NCBI GenBank assembly: GCA_017507805.1
Contig: JAFWAC010000029.1
Location: 62,001-126,000 of the forward strand
Length of the DNA stretch: 64,000 nt
Source: Clostridia bacterium
GTDB taxonomy: Bacteria; Bacillota; Clostridia; Oscillospirales; Acutalibacteraceae
Direction of reading: 5' to 3'
The position numbers and the translations under genes are program-made. Numbering within the stretch: the stretch's first letter is position 1; each line of letters begins with the position of its first letter. The notes beneath the pieces are model-generated. The model made no database searches, was not told where the DNA came from, and saw only the letters and a list, made by a program, of their open reading frames with translations. This document shows positions 17,656 through 26,333 of this stretch, in pieces.

Positions 17656-17684
17656 TTGTAAACGAGAATAAAGTGTAGTATAAT
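17656..17684 (+). promoter_or_regulatory. Sigma-A promoter for cardiolipin synthase
   Basis: TTGTAA (17656-17661), 17-bp spacer, perfect TATAAT (17679-17684), about 50 nt before the GTG start. Confidence 0.8.
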
Positions 17685-17733
17685 TTAATATATATTATTT
17701 CAAATAAAGGTCTGCCGGAATGGAGGTAAGAGT

Positions 17734-19266
17734 GTGAAAATAAAAAATAACCGCGGAATACGCATCCCCACCCGAATAATAATCTCGGCATTGCTTTTGC
17801 TTATTCAGATAGCCTTTTTGTTCGGTGTGCTTTATGAATTTACGGTGCAATCGGCATGGGCATATTCGTTTTCCTTGATTTTAGGTGTTGTAACGGTTGC
17901 CGTTATCATAAACCGCAGGGGAAATCCCGACCATAAAATCGCTTGGATTGTTTTCATACTCATTTTGCCGATTTTCGGGATTACCGTCTTTCTTTTGTGG
18001 GGCGGCGGGAGAGTTCCGCCCTACATTCGCCGCCGTATGAAAATCTGCGAGTCTCATTATTTTCCTCTTTTAGAAAGGGATGGCGAGGTTATAAACCGCC
18101 TGCGGTATTACGATATGATACATTCCCGTCAGGCAGATTACCTTGTTAGCGAAACGGGTTGCCCGCTTTACGATAAAAGCTCAACCGAATATCTTTCGCC
18201 CGGCGAAAAGTTTTTGCCCCGCCTGCTTGAGGAGCTGGAAAAGGCGGAAAAATATATTTACCTTGAATTTTTCATCCTTGCTGAGGGGGTTATGTGGGAG
18301 CAAATTTACAGTATTCTGAAGCGTAAAGCGGCGGCAGGTCTTGATGTAAGGATAATTTTTGACGATTTCGGCTCGATCAAAAGACAGCGCAAGGGCTTTA
18401 TTAATAAGCTTAAATCGGAAAAAATTGCCGTTACGGCATTCAATCCCATATATCCCGTTATGGGCATTTTTATGAACAACCGCAATCACCGCAAAATCAT
18501 AGTTATAGACGGCAAAACTGCCCTTACCGGCGGAATAAATATCGGTGACGAATATATAAATGCCGAGAAACGGTTTGGGTATTGGCTTGACAGCGCGGTC
18601 ATAATCAAGGGCAGGGCAGTGCAAAGCTTTCTCGCAATGTTTTGCTGTATGTGGGAGTTTTCCACAGGTAAGCCTGTCAATATCAAGGCGCGCCTTGCGT
18701 CCGCAAGTGCCGATGATGACGGCTTTGTTATTCCTTACTGTGACGGTCCCTTGAACAGCGTAAATCCGGCAGAGGGTATATATATGCAAATTCTTAACAC
18801 CGCCCAGAAATATGTTTACATTGCCACCCCCTACCTCATAATAGACAACACAATGAAAAGCCTTTTGATAATGGCGGCAAAATCGGGTGTGGATGTAAGA
18901 ATTGTAACCCCACATATTCCCGATAAATCCTATGTTCACCATGCGACAAGATATAATTATTCCGAGCTTTTGCAGGCAGGGGTGAGGATTTTCGAGTATA
19001 CCCCCGGTTTTATCCATTCAAAGCTCTTTGTTTCGGATGATAAAATCGCTACGGTGGGCACAATAAATATGGATTACCGCAGCTTTGTGTTCCACTTTGA
19101 ATGTGGCGCATGGATATGCGACAACAGCACAGTTCTGGATATTCGCGACCATTTCACCGAGATTTTTTCCGAGAGCGAGGAGATAACCCTCACCCATTGG
19201 GAAAAGCGCCCCTTGGGGCAACGCTTCAAGCAGGCACTGTTCCATATTTTTGCTCCCTTTATGTAA
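17734..19266 (+). CDS. cls: Cardiolipin synthase (phospholipase D family)
   Basis: Joins two phosphatidylglycerols to make cardiolipin. The 510-residue protein has two N-terminal membrane helices (about 12-55), a PLDc_N region with HKIAWIVFILILPIFG, and two phospholipase D motifs: HRKIIVIDGKTALTGGINIG and HSKLFVSDDKIATVGTINMD, both with the catalytic His and Lys present. The start is GTG at 17734 with GGAGGT upstream. A strong promoter for the next unit begins directly after the stop. Confidence 0.93.
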   Translation: MKIKNNRGIRIPTRIIISALLLLIQIAFLFGVLYEFTVQSAWAYSFSLILGVVTVAVIINRRGNPDHKIAWIVFILILPIFGITVFLLWGGGRVPPYIRRRMKICESHYFPLLERDGEVINRLRYYDMIHSRQADYLVSETGCPLYDKSSTEYLSPGEKFLPRLLEELEKAEKYIYLEFFILAEGVMWEQIYSILKRKAAAGLDVRIIFDDFGSIKRQRKGFINKLKSEKIAVTAFNPIYPVMGIFMNNRNHRKIIVIDGKTALTGGINIGDEYINAEKRFGYWLDSAVIIKGRAVQSFLAMFCCMWEFSTGKPVNIKARLASASADDDGFVIPYCDGPLNSVNPAEGIYMQILNTAQKYVYIATPYLIIDNTMKSLLIMAAKSGVDVRIVTPHIPDKSYVHHATRYNYSELLQAGVRIFEYTPGFIHSKLFVSDDKIATVGTINMDYRSFVFHFECGAWICDNSTVLDIRDHFTEIFSESEEITLTHWEKRPLGQRFKQALFHIFAPFM

Positions 19267-19295
19267 TTGACATTCGCCGGCTTTGCTGATATAAT
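19267..19295 (+). promoter_or_regulatory. Sigma-A promoter, near consensus
   Basis: TTGACA (19267-19272), 17-bp spacer, TATAAT (19290-19295). Both boxes are perfect, so strong constitutive expression of the following small-protein/esterase unit is expected. Confidence 0.85.
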
Positions 19296-19338
19296 GTTAT
19301 TAATATGGAATAATTAATTTCCGAAAGGAGTAATATTT

Positions 19339-19494
19339 ATGAAAAATTTAGGAAAAGCTTTAATCGCATTTTTTGCAGTATTTGGTGCAATTATCGGTGC
19401 CCTTGCAATTTTCGATAAGCTCTCAAATAAGAACCGCATCAAGGGCGATTATCTTGAATGCGATACAGAAGAATATTCTGCAGAGGTTGAATAA
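19339..19494 (+). CDS. Small single-pass membrane protein (51 residues)
   Basis: ATG at 19339 with GAAAGGAG 8 nt upstream, ending TAA at 19492-19494. The product starts MKNLGKALIAFFAVFGAII, so the first ~25 residues form one membrane helix, followed by a basic stretch (DKLSNKNRIKG) and an acidic tail with several Glu. It directly follows a near-consensus promoter. I do not know a function. The SGNH gene starts 3 nt after its stop. Confidence 0.75.
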   Translation: MKNLGKALIAFFAVFGAIIGALAIFDKLSNKNRIKGDYLECDTEEYSAEVE

Positions 19495-19497
19495 TTC

Positions 19498-20559
19498 ATG
19501 CCGAGACTTGAGGATCTGGACAAAAATTTAAAGGTGGAAAATTCTCTGCCTGACGAGCTTTTGGAACTGTTTGATTTTCATAGCTGTGAGGAAAAACCCT
19601 TTAGTATTCACGGTGTTTTCAAGGAAAACGGCAGGTTTGTCCGTATGCCCTCAGAGATTGCCGCTAATGTCAGCGGCGGTGTCAGTTGGCTTAACACCAA
19701 CACAGCCGGCGGTCGTGTTCGATTTGTTACCAACAGCGCAAAAATCGCCATTACTGTGGAAAAAAGCAGGGACGGTATAATGTCTCATATGCCGCTGACA
19801 GGTCAGGCAGGCTTCGACCTTTACGGTGAAGCAGAGGGCATTAACCGCTACTATGGCACCTTTATTCCGCCCGCTGATTATCAAAACGGTTATCAGGGGG
19901 TTGTTTGGCTTCCCGATAACACCTTGCGGACAATCACTTTAAATATGCCGCTTTACAGCGGTGTCAATAATCTTTTTATAGGTATTGAAAAGGGAGCCAC
20001 CCTTTTGCCTGCTTCCGAATTTTCGGCTCCGCCCGTTGTGTATTACGGTTCATCGATAACCCAGGGCGGCTGTGCTTCAAGACCGGGATGTGCTTATCAG
20101 GCAATCGTACACCGCCGTATTAATTATGATTTTATCAATCTCGGCTTTTCGGGCAATGCCAAGGCAGAGGATACCATGATGGAATATCTGAGCCGCCTTG
20201 AAATGTCTGCGTTTGTGTATGATTATGACCATAATGCCCCCACTGCGGAGCATTTAGAGGCAACACATTATAAGGGGTATTTGAAAATCAGGGAACGACA
20301 TTCCGATATTCCTGTCATTATGATGACCCGCCCTAAATACTATCTCGACAGTGACGAAAAGCTCCGCCTTTCAATCGTTGAAGCAAGCTTTGAAAGGGCG
20401 GTTGCGAACGGTGATAAAAATGTTCGCCTGATAAGAGGGAACGAAATTTTTGACAGTGTGACGGATCAAATGGCACTTGTTGATAACAGTCATCCGGCAG
20501 ATTTTGGATTTTTCAAAATGGCGGAAAGCCTTACACCTGTATTAAAGGAGTTTATTTAA
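19498..20559 (+). CDS. SGNH/GDSL esterase with N-terminal beta domain (SsfX3-like)
   Basis: A 353-residue hydrolase. Residues about 1-175 form a beta-sandwich of the SsfX3 N-terminal type. The C-terminal SGNH domain has the nucleophile Ser in YYGSSITQGG, the Gly/Asn oxyanion residues in NLGFSGNA and the Asp-His pair in DNSHPADFG. There is no signal peptide, so it is cytosolic. Relatives act as acyl-esterases or carbohydrate deacetylases; the substrate here is unknown. It lies between a small membrane protein and a DUF2975 gene in one unit. Confidence 0.85.
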   Translation: MPRLEDLDKNLKVENSLPDELLELFDFHSCEEKPFSIHGVFKENGRFVRMPSEIAANVSGGVSWLNTNTAGGRVRFVTNSAKIAITVEKSRDGIMSHMPLTGQAGFDLYGEAEGINRYYGTFIPPADYQNGYQGVVWLPDNTLRTITLNMPLYSGVNNLFIGIEKGATLLPASEFSAPPVVYYGSSITQGGCASRPGCAYQAIVHRRINYDFINLGFSGNAKAEDTMMEYLSRLEMSAFVYDYDHNAPTAEHLEATHYKGYLKIRERHSDIPVIMMTRPKYYLDSDEKLRLSIVEASFERAVANGDKNVRLIRGNEIFDSVTDQMALVDNSHPADFGFFKMAESLTPVLKEFI

Positions 20560-20573
20560 TCAGAGGTGCTCTT

Positions 20574-20993
20574 ATGGAAAACAATAAAGCATTAAAGCTT
20601 TGCTTGTTGCTCACGAATATTTTTTTCGGTATCTTGATTGTGTTTACCGTTGCCTTGCCTTTTATGGTCACATGGTATGTTGAGACAATGCGGCGGTCAG
20701 CTTCACTTGCGGCTACGATACTTGTAACCTGTTACCCCTGCGTGCCCTTTGTTGCGGCTATTTTGGTTTTTCTTAAAAAACTGCTCAAAAATGCCGCTTC
20801 AGACAGGCTCTTTTCGGTTGACAGTCAGACTTATCTCAAAAGAATAGCGGTGTGCAGTATCATCATTGCCGCAATCACCTTCGTTGCAGGGAAATTTTAT
20901 CTTCCTTTTTTGATTGTCGGAGCAACCTTCGCGTTTTTAAGCCTGCTGATTTTCTCGCTTAAAAATATTTTTGCCTCGGTAAAATCAGAATGA
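20574..20993 (+). CDS. DUF2975 family membrane protein
   Basis: A 139-residue protein with four membrane helices in the DUF2975 arrangement (KALKLCLLLTN near the start, a polar linker DRLFSVDSQTYLKRIAVC in the middle). In many Firmicutes such genes are followed by a small YozG-like HTH regulator, which is missing here. Function unknown. A terminator lies about 100 bp downstream. Confidence 0.75.
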   Translation: MENNKALKLCLLLTNIFFGILIVFTVALPFMVTWYVETMRRSASLAATILVTCYPCVPFVAAILVFLKKLLKNAASDRLFSVDSQTYLKRIAVCSIIIAAITFVAGKFYLPFLIVGATFAFLSLLIFSLKNIFASVKSE

Positions 20994-21096
20994 ATTATTT
21001 GTAGGGGCGGAAAATATATTAATCTGATGAATAATAAGTGACACCATATAAAAATAGACAAATATGTAATTATGCCAAATCATTTTCATTGAAAGA

Positions 21097-21138
21097 AATG
21101 CGTAAGAAGTTTGATTTTTCACTTCTTACGCATTTTTT
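21097..21138 (+). terminator. Strong Rho-independent terminator
   Basis: Perfect 14-bp stem (21097-21110 with 21121-21134), 10-nt loop, then a T-run. It ends the unit that starts at 19267. Confidence 0.9.
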
Positions 21139-21568
21139 AGTTTTATTACCTGATTTAATATGTGAATTATTGTTTGCCGCGTGCCGCGGCGGTCATTCCG
21201 CCTTTTTATTCTGCAAAATCACAACCCCATACCCCGATGGTGTAAATACCTTTAACCCACAACTTAAATTGATTATTTGTAGGGACAGGCTGACAGCCCG
21301 TCTCCCTCTGTCGCTTCGCGACATCTCCCTCACACTGTGAGGGAGTCTTCGTCCTCGACTGTCCGTTGATTTAGATGTATTTTGCGTGCAGTCGAGGACG
21401 CCTGCCCCTACGAAAGGTCAATTAAATTAGCACGCTAAACTATAATTTGAGGTAAAAGGTAAGATGTTTGGTGTTTGCTCCGCAAACCGATATATACCTT
21501 GCCGCTTTGCGGCACACATTACTTATTCACTATTACTTATTACTTCAAATCATAGTCCCTTTATACTT
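21139..21568. other. Gene-free stretch with repeats
   Basis: No credible gene. An open frame at 21038-21340 runs through the terminator and repeat DNA and has no family-like sequence or ribosome site. The stretch holds the MITE-like element at 21280-21411 and a weak GCCGC/GCGGC hairpin near the end of the regulator gene. Confidence 0.7.
21280..21411. repeat. MITE-like dispersed element with terminal inverted repeats
   Basis: Ends are GTAGGGACAGGC and GCCTGCCCCTAC (11 of 12 complementary). Inside are a GTCGC/GCGAC hairpin, a CTCCCTCACA/TGTGAGGGAG hairpin and a perfect 12-bp inverted repeat CGTCCTCGACTG ... CAGTCGAGGACG. It has no coding capacity. Its left end recurs at about 22810. Confidence 0.65.
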
Positions 21569-22648
21569 CTATGGACTTACGGGGGCGGTGCTGTTTCCGA
21601 TTTCCAATGAAACATCCAAGATTATTTTTTTGGTGTGTGCGGAATTGTTTAATAAAGACTCAAACAGTATCCTTGCCGCTTCATGTCCCATATCATAGCC
21701 CGGGATTTTGACTGTGGTGAATTTGATGGGGGTAAGCACCTCTCCGATAGATCCGTCAAAGCCGGTGATTGAAACCTGACCGGGAATATTTATACCTAAA
21801 GCGTTTAATGCGTTGTAAGCAAAAAGCGCCGTAATATCATTACCGCAGGCGATTGCCGTGTAATTGAAATTTCCCGAAACGGCGCGCCCTGCAATATAAG
21901 GCTCAGCCTCAGCCTCAAAGGAAAGCCAGATTATATCGTTCGGAGCAAGAAAAACTTTGTGCTTTTCAAGACCGTCCTTGATGCCCTGCAAACGGTTTTC
22001 CAAGGTTTTAGCCATGTTTGTGGTGGAAAGAAACATAATTTTTTTGTGTCCAAGCTGACCTAAATAATCGCCAATCATATAACCGCCGATATAATCGTCC
22101 GCAACAACATAATTATATATACCCTTTTCGAGAGGGTTGTCAATCAGAACGAAGGGAATGTTGTTTGCGTTGAGCAGGTCAAGCATTTCCGTATCGTAGA
22201 TATCGTTGTAGGCGGTGAGCACAGCACCTGCAAAAAGATCAAGGTTGAGCCGCCTTAAAATATCGTTTCTCAGCACCTTGTCGGAATGGTTGATTATCTG
22301 GTAGCTGTAATTAAGAGAGTTGGCATAATCGATTATACCAAGGATTGATTTTGAAAACAGATTAATGTCCCTTTTCTGGATATTTGCGATTATCAGAATA
22401 CTGTCCTTGTGCTTGTTGGGATGCTTTTGGGCAGACGGAATAACCAGACCTATGCCTGCTTTTCTTTCAAGGACACCCTCCTCAATCAGCAATTCAACAG
22501 CCTTTCGGATTGTTGGGCGCGACACATTGTATTTTTCGGCAAAGGAGACCTCTGTTCCGACAAAATCGCCCTGGACAAATTTACCCAATTCAACACGGAT
22601 ATCGTCCCTTATTTTTTTATAAAGCTTTCCTTTTTCATTGTTTTCCAT
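21569..22648 (-). CDS. GntR/AraR-type transcriptional repressor with LacI-like sugar-binding domain
   Basis: A 359-residue regulator. Residues about 5-75 form a GntR-family winged helix-turn-helix (FAEKYNVSRPTIRKAVELLIEEGVLERKAG). Residues about 85-355 form a periplasmic-binding-protein-like domain as in LacI/AraR (DSILIIANIQKRDINLFSK, LIDNPLEKG, LGHKKIMFLS, CGNDITALFAYNALNALGI, SITGFDG). Such proteins release DNA when a sugar binds. It is transcribed away from the glycan locus, whose promoter lies about 500 bp from its start, so it is the obvious candidate local regulator. Ligand unknown. Confidence 0.9.
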   Translation of the reverse strand: MENNEKGKLYKKIRDDIRVELGKFVQGDFVGTEVSFAEKYNVSRPTIRKAVELLIEEGVLERKAGIGLVIPSAQKHPNKHKDSILIIANIQKRDINLFSKSILGIIDYANSLNYSYQIINHSDKVLRNDILRRLNLDLFAGAVLTAYNDIYDTEMLDLLNANNIPFVLIDNPLEKGIYNYVVADDYIGGYMIGDYLGQLGHKKIMFLSTTNMAKTLENRLQGIKDGLEKHKVFLAPNDIIWLSFEAEAEPYIAGRAVSGNFNYTAIACGNDITALFAYNALNALGINIPGQVSITGFDGSIGEVLTPIKFTTVKIPGYDMGHEAARILFESLLNNSAHTKKIILDVSLEIGNSTAPVSP

Positions 22649-22734
22649 AACTGTGAGAACCTCATTTTGATAGAAATCTATTAATATTTCGGTGTGTCAA
22701 CACCTTTTTTCGGGATGGTTTTTGATGAATTTCA

Positions 22735-22776
22735 TTGTTGCAAAACCTTTTAATGTGCTGACAAATTTCGCAACAA
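22735..22776. promoter_or_regulatory. Inverted repeat upstream of the regulator gene, possible operator
   Basis: TTGTTGC (22735-22741) and GCAACAA (22770-22776) are inverted. Extended half-sites are TTGTTGCAAAA and TTGTTGCGAAA, about 35 bp apart centre to centre. The position fits autoregulation of the regulator gene; this is inference. Confidence 0.45.
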
Positions 22777-22809
22777 CAGAATTTTGGTTATCTATTATGT
22801 ATTAAATTT

Positions 22810-22992
22810 TTATTTGTAGGGACAGGCTGACAGAGACCGAACGGAACGACACACAGGTCGTTCCCTACCCGGTCTGCTTTCGCAGCCGGCTCCCGTCAGG
22901 TGTGGAACCGCCACAAGCGTCCCTTGCCTAAAGGGGATAGGGCCGCGCGTAAGCGTGGCGAGGGGATTGTTGGCGGTGGAGGGATACAGCAT
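22810..22992. repeat. Dispersed repeat fragment sharing the left end of the 21280 element
   Basis: The first ~24 bases match 21275-21298. It continues with several short palindromes (GAACGAC ... GTCGTTC, CCGGTCTGC ... GCAGCCGG, GCCGCGC/GCGTGGC). The open frame here (22810-23043, minus) has no ribosome site and is repeat-derived. Confidence 0.55.
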
Positions 22993-23123
22993 TAAAGGTA
23001 ATAAATAATTACATCTGTAAAAATTATACATACATTTTTCCAAAAAGTCAAATATGAAAGGGCATCAAATGAAAAATATTGATATGTAAACAAAAAAAGC
23101 CCTGAATTTTTGTGTGAAATTTG

Positions 23124-23133
23124 ATACATGTAA
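23124..23133. promoter_or_regulatory. Operator-like palindrome, site 1 (upstream of -35)
   Basis: ATACATGTAA, 9 of 10 matches to the palindrome TTACATGTAA, lying 12 bp before the -35 box of the locus promoter. Confidence 0.5.
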
Positions 23134-23145
23134 CTTTTAAAAAGC

Positions 23146-23174
23146 TTGACAAAAGGGGCGAGTTGTGATAATAT
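23146..23174 (+). promoter_or_regulatory. Sigma-A promoter of the glycan locus
   Basis: TTGACA (23146-23151), 17-bp spacer, TAATAT (23169-23174). It reads toward the first surface-protein gene, leaving a leader of about 570 nt. No other promoter of this quality is seen before the long run of plus-strand genes. Confidence 0.75.
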
Positions 23175-23240
23175 ACAAATGTGAGTAGGAAAATTGGCAA
23201 AAAGTTTAGCAAGATGTCAACATTTTCCTTTTTACGGCGA

Positions 23241-23280
23241 TTACATGTAAGCTAAAAAACAAATTTATGTTTACATGCAA
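23241..23280. promoter_or_regulatory. Operator-like palindromes, sites 2 and 3 (downstream of the promoter)
   Basis: TTACATGTAA (23241-23250, perfect palindrome) and TTACATGCAA (23271-23280), 30 bp apart start to start, so on nearly the same DNA face (three helical turns). With site 1 they bracket the promoter. Confidence 0.55.
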
Positions 23281-23735
23281 CTTGGGCTACTATCGAAAAA
23301 ACCGCCAGAGGTATGCTTTTGGCGGCGGGAAAAGGGGGTTGAATTCTTCCGGCGTATCTTTTTGAAATCGGTTTTTAAAATTAATGTTGGGTGCGGTTGC
23401 AAATTTTACATATTGCACAGTCTGTCCGGCACACCTGTTTATCCACTCTCGCGGACGCCTGTTATTGTGAGGCAGCTTGCCTGCTTTGCAGTAAACAACA
23501 CACAGGCGGCTCCAAGAGGAACGGACAGCACAGCCGTTTCACGGCTTCGCAAGGACGAAACGGTATGCTGTAGGGAACATTCTCGGCTACATTTAACGAG
23601 TGCTGTTCCGTAAAGGAACGCAATGGCAAAGCTGTGCATCGCCCCTGCAAAAAGCAAATCGCACGATTTCTGCCGATTAAAATTTTAAAACCGCGCCCGG
23701 CATTATTAAAGGAAACCATTAAATTTTAGAAAAAT
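23281..23735. other. Long untranslated leader of the glycan locus
   Basis: About 455 bases without a credible gene between the operators and the ribosome site of the first gene. It contains a CCGCCA/TGGCGG hairpin near 23300-23325 and repeat-type DNA (AGCCGTTTCACGGCT near 23534, GTAGGGAACA near 23571). Open frames here on both strands look like repeat by-products. Confidence 0.55.
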
Positions 23736-23751
23736 TTTAGGAGGTAATTTT

Positions 23752-26016
23752 ATGAAAAAAATTCAAAAACTTTTGGCAATCGTTTTTGCGGTGCTTCTGG
23801 CTTTCAGCTTTGTAATCGTGCCGCAGGCAGAGGAAGCGGCAGAGCCTGGTGAGCCTGCTAAGGACACAAAGGCAATTCAGCTTGCAATTAAATTCACGGA
23901 TGGAACAGAGGGCACTAAAAAAGCAGCTTATGTGCGCCTTTGGGATTCTAATATGATGTATGCACCTGCCACTTTAGGCGACTTTGCAAGCAATGTTGTG
24001 ATTGCCGGAAGCGATTGGTATGTTCAGTATGATTACGCTATGTCAGACGCAATAACCGGTTTTGGCGGTCTTTATGTTGCAGGTGGCAGCAATTGGCAGT
24101 ATGTTGGTGCTCCTACCGCCGACCGTACCGATGGTATCGGTCAGTGGCAGACCGCAAAAATGAGTCTTGAAGGTATGGGCTGCAGTTCGTCCTGGAGCCA
24201 GAAAATTGCAGACTTCCTGCTTTGCTTTGAAACAACTCAAGCTGTTGATACCAACAGAACATATTATATGTACTATAAGAATATGACAATCAGAAACGGT
24301 GCGGGCGAGGTTGTTTATCGTTTGTTCGGCGATGATATAACAAGCAAGCAGATGTCAACACTCTATTCTGTTTGGTCGGAAAGCAATGCTTCGGCTACGC
24401 CTTCGGTTGTTACCGACCCCTATACCGATTCTCTCTATGCTGACAAGGCAATTCAGATGAAAATTGATTTCACAAATGGTGACGCCGGAGTAAATAAAGC
24501 TGTTCAGCTTCAGCTTTATGGCGAATGTTTAAGAAATGCTCCCGAAAGATTGGGCTTCCGCGGAGAAACCGATACAGAGAACTGCTTCATTCAGGGCAGC
24601 GATTGGTCGCTTAAATATGATTATGCTATTTCAGACAGTGTTGTAGGTCTCGGAAACATTCAGGTACAGGCAAGAAGTAACTGGAATCTTGCAGGCGATC
24701 CAAGTGCGGACCATACCGCCGGAACAGGCGTTTGGCAGACCGAAATTGCAAGTCTTGAAGGCTTGGGTTGTACTTCGAGCTGGGGTCAGGGCTTATATAC
24801 CGTTGCTCTTTCAGCTGTTACAACTGCCGCTGTTGACACAACAAAATCTTATTATGCGTGGTATAAAAACATTGAAATCATTGACGGTAACGGAAATGTT
24901 GTATATACCCTGTTTGATGACACTGTAAACAACCGTGAAATTTCCGCAACATGGCAAACATGGGGAGCACCTTCAAACTGTGAGGTGGAGCTTTCTGTTG
25001 TAAGAGACCCGTTTGACACCCGCCGCGCTGTGGCTAACACCACAAAGGCGCTTGAAGCTAAAATCAGATTTACCAACGGTGAAGAAGGCGTTGCAAAATA
25101 TGCCACACAGGCTTTGTGGGGCACATACTTGGTCGGTTTAATAGATAAGATTGAAGCCAACAGGTATTGCTACCGAACAAACCTTACAAATGTAACTATG
25201 CCAATAGAAGGAATGGATTGGACCCTTGAATACGAGTATATGATTTCCGACCCGATTGTAGGTCTCGGAACAGCAATGACTCAGGATGGAGATGTATGGG
25301 CTGTTTGCGGCGACAGTGCTGCAGACCACACTGACGGTGTTGGTGTTTGGCAGAAGGAGGTTGTTTCACTTTATGATATGTATGCTGACCCCACTTGGGT
25401 AAGACCTCTTTATGCTGTTGGACTTACGGTTAATACCACGGCTGCGGTTGATACTGACAGAGATTATTATGCATACTATAAGAACATTGTAATCAAAGAC
25501 GGCAACGGCGATATTCAGTATGTTCTTTTCCATGATGATATTACACAGGAAGAACTTTATGTCCTGTATTGGAACAATCCTTCAAATGCCACAATGGACC
25601 TCAGCGTTGTTAATTTACCCAACAAGATCACAAAGGCTGAAACCGAAAACGGAAGCTTTAATGTGAGAGCACTTGCAAGCAATGAAGCTGTTGTTGAGGT
25701 TGCTGCTAAACCGGCTTACGGTTACAAGGTAGGCTCTGTCACTGTTGGAGACCTTGAGGTTACAAAGGCTGCCCGCAATGCTTATACCTTTGTTATGCCT
25801 GCTGCCGATGTTGAGGTTGCTGTTAATTTCGTGAATGCAATCGCAGGTGACTTTGACGAGGACGAAAATATCAACGGCTCAGACCTTGCAAAGCTTATGC
25901 AGATTGTTTTAGGCAAGGACAACGACTATGATGCTTTTGTTGCCAATGTTTGCGACAGTGATGAGGTTATAAATCTTCTCGACATTGTTAGACTTAAAAA
26001 ATCTATTGCCGAGTAA
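23752..26016 (+). CDS. Secreted three-module surface protein with dockerin-like C-terminus
   Basis: A 754-residue exported protein: signal peptide (1-26), three copies of a ~190-residue module (about 39-223, 231-420, 431-622), a Flg_new_2/InlB_B-type beta repeat (627-695) and a dockerin type I-like end (697-754) with two Asp/Asn-rich calcium-loop segments (GDFDEDENINGSDL and CDSDEVINLLDI). Each module opens with AIxxxIxFTxGxxG, holds a GSDWxxxYDYxxSD segment and a DHTxGxGxWQ segment, and closes with VDTxxxYYxxYKNI...VVYxLF. I do not recognise the module; the all-beta pattern and context suggest glycan binding. No catalytic motif is seen. It is the first gene after the locus promoter, with AGGAGG before the ATG. 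Confidence 0.8.
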   Translation: MKKIQKLLAIVFAVLLAFSFVIVPQAEEAAEPGEPAKDTKAIQLAIKFTDGTEGTKKAAYVRLWDSNMMYAPATLGDFASNVVIAGSDWYVQYDYAMSDAITGFGGLYVAGGSNWQYVGAPTADRTDGIGQWQTAKMSLEGMGCSSSWSQKIADFLLCFETTQAVDTNRTYYMYYKNMTIRNGAGEVVYRLFGDDITSKQMSTLYSVWSESNASATPSVVTDPYTDSLYADKAIQMKIDFTNGDAGVNKAVQLQLYGECLRNAPERLGFRGETDTENCFIQGSDWSLKYDYAISDSVVGLGNIQVQARSNWNLAGDPSADHTAGTGVWQTEIASLEGLGCTSSWGQGLYTVALSAVTTAAVDTTKSYYAWYKNIEIIDGNGNVVYTLFDDTVNNREISATWQTWGAPSNCEVELSVVRDPFDTRRAVANTTKALEAKIRFTNGEEGVAKYATQALWGTYLVGLIDKIEANRYCYRTNLTNVTMPIEGMDWTLEYEYMISDPIVGLGTAMTQDGDVWAVCGDSAADHTDGVGVWQKEVVSLYDMYADPTWVRPLYAVGLTVNTTAAVDTDRDYYAYYKNIVIKDGNGDIQYVLFHDDITQEELYVLYWNNPSNATMDLSVVNLPNKITKAETENGSFNVRALASNEAVVEVAAKPAYGYKVGSVTVGDLEVTKAARNAYTFVMPAADVEVAVNFVNAIAGDFDEDENINGSDLAKLMQIVLGKDNDYDAFVANVCDSDEVINLLDIVRLKKSIAE

Positions 26017-26333
26017 GAAATTAATATTTTAATTTACTGTAAAGTTATAGGGAACGGCTTGAAAACCGTTCCCTATACGGTACTAACAGACCATAATTTT
26101 CCATATTTTTCAGGCGATTTCGCGAAACAGAGCGCGGCTTCAGAGTGTATTTTACAGGTTCTGAATCCGCAAATTCCCTTTTTGGTTTGTTTTTTGGGAA
26201 ACGGATTGCCACAGCGGTTTCACGGTTTCGCAATAACAAAAAGACACATCGTCCCCTACAAAGAAAAATTCAATTGTGTATTATATCGGGCGGTAAATGC
26301 GCTTTACAGCAATTTAAAGAAAGGAAAACTCTT
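26017..26333. other. Intergenic leader with palindrome and repeat DNA
   Basis: Contains a perfect 11-bp hairpin (26047-26057 with 26066-26076) without a T-run, and a repeat segment ending CGTCCCCTAC near 26260 that includes GCGGTTTCACGGTTTCGC, like the segment at 23534 in the previous leader. No gene and no convincing promoter. Confidence 0.55.

Noticed and set aside
21038-21340. Plus-strand open frame of 100 codons
   Set aside because: It runs through a perfect terminator hairpin and repeat DNA and lacks a ribosome site.
23275-23719. Several small open frames in the locus leader
   Set aside because: They are on both strands over palindromic repeat DNA with no ribosome sites or recognisable protein features.
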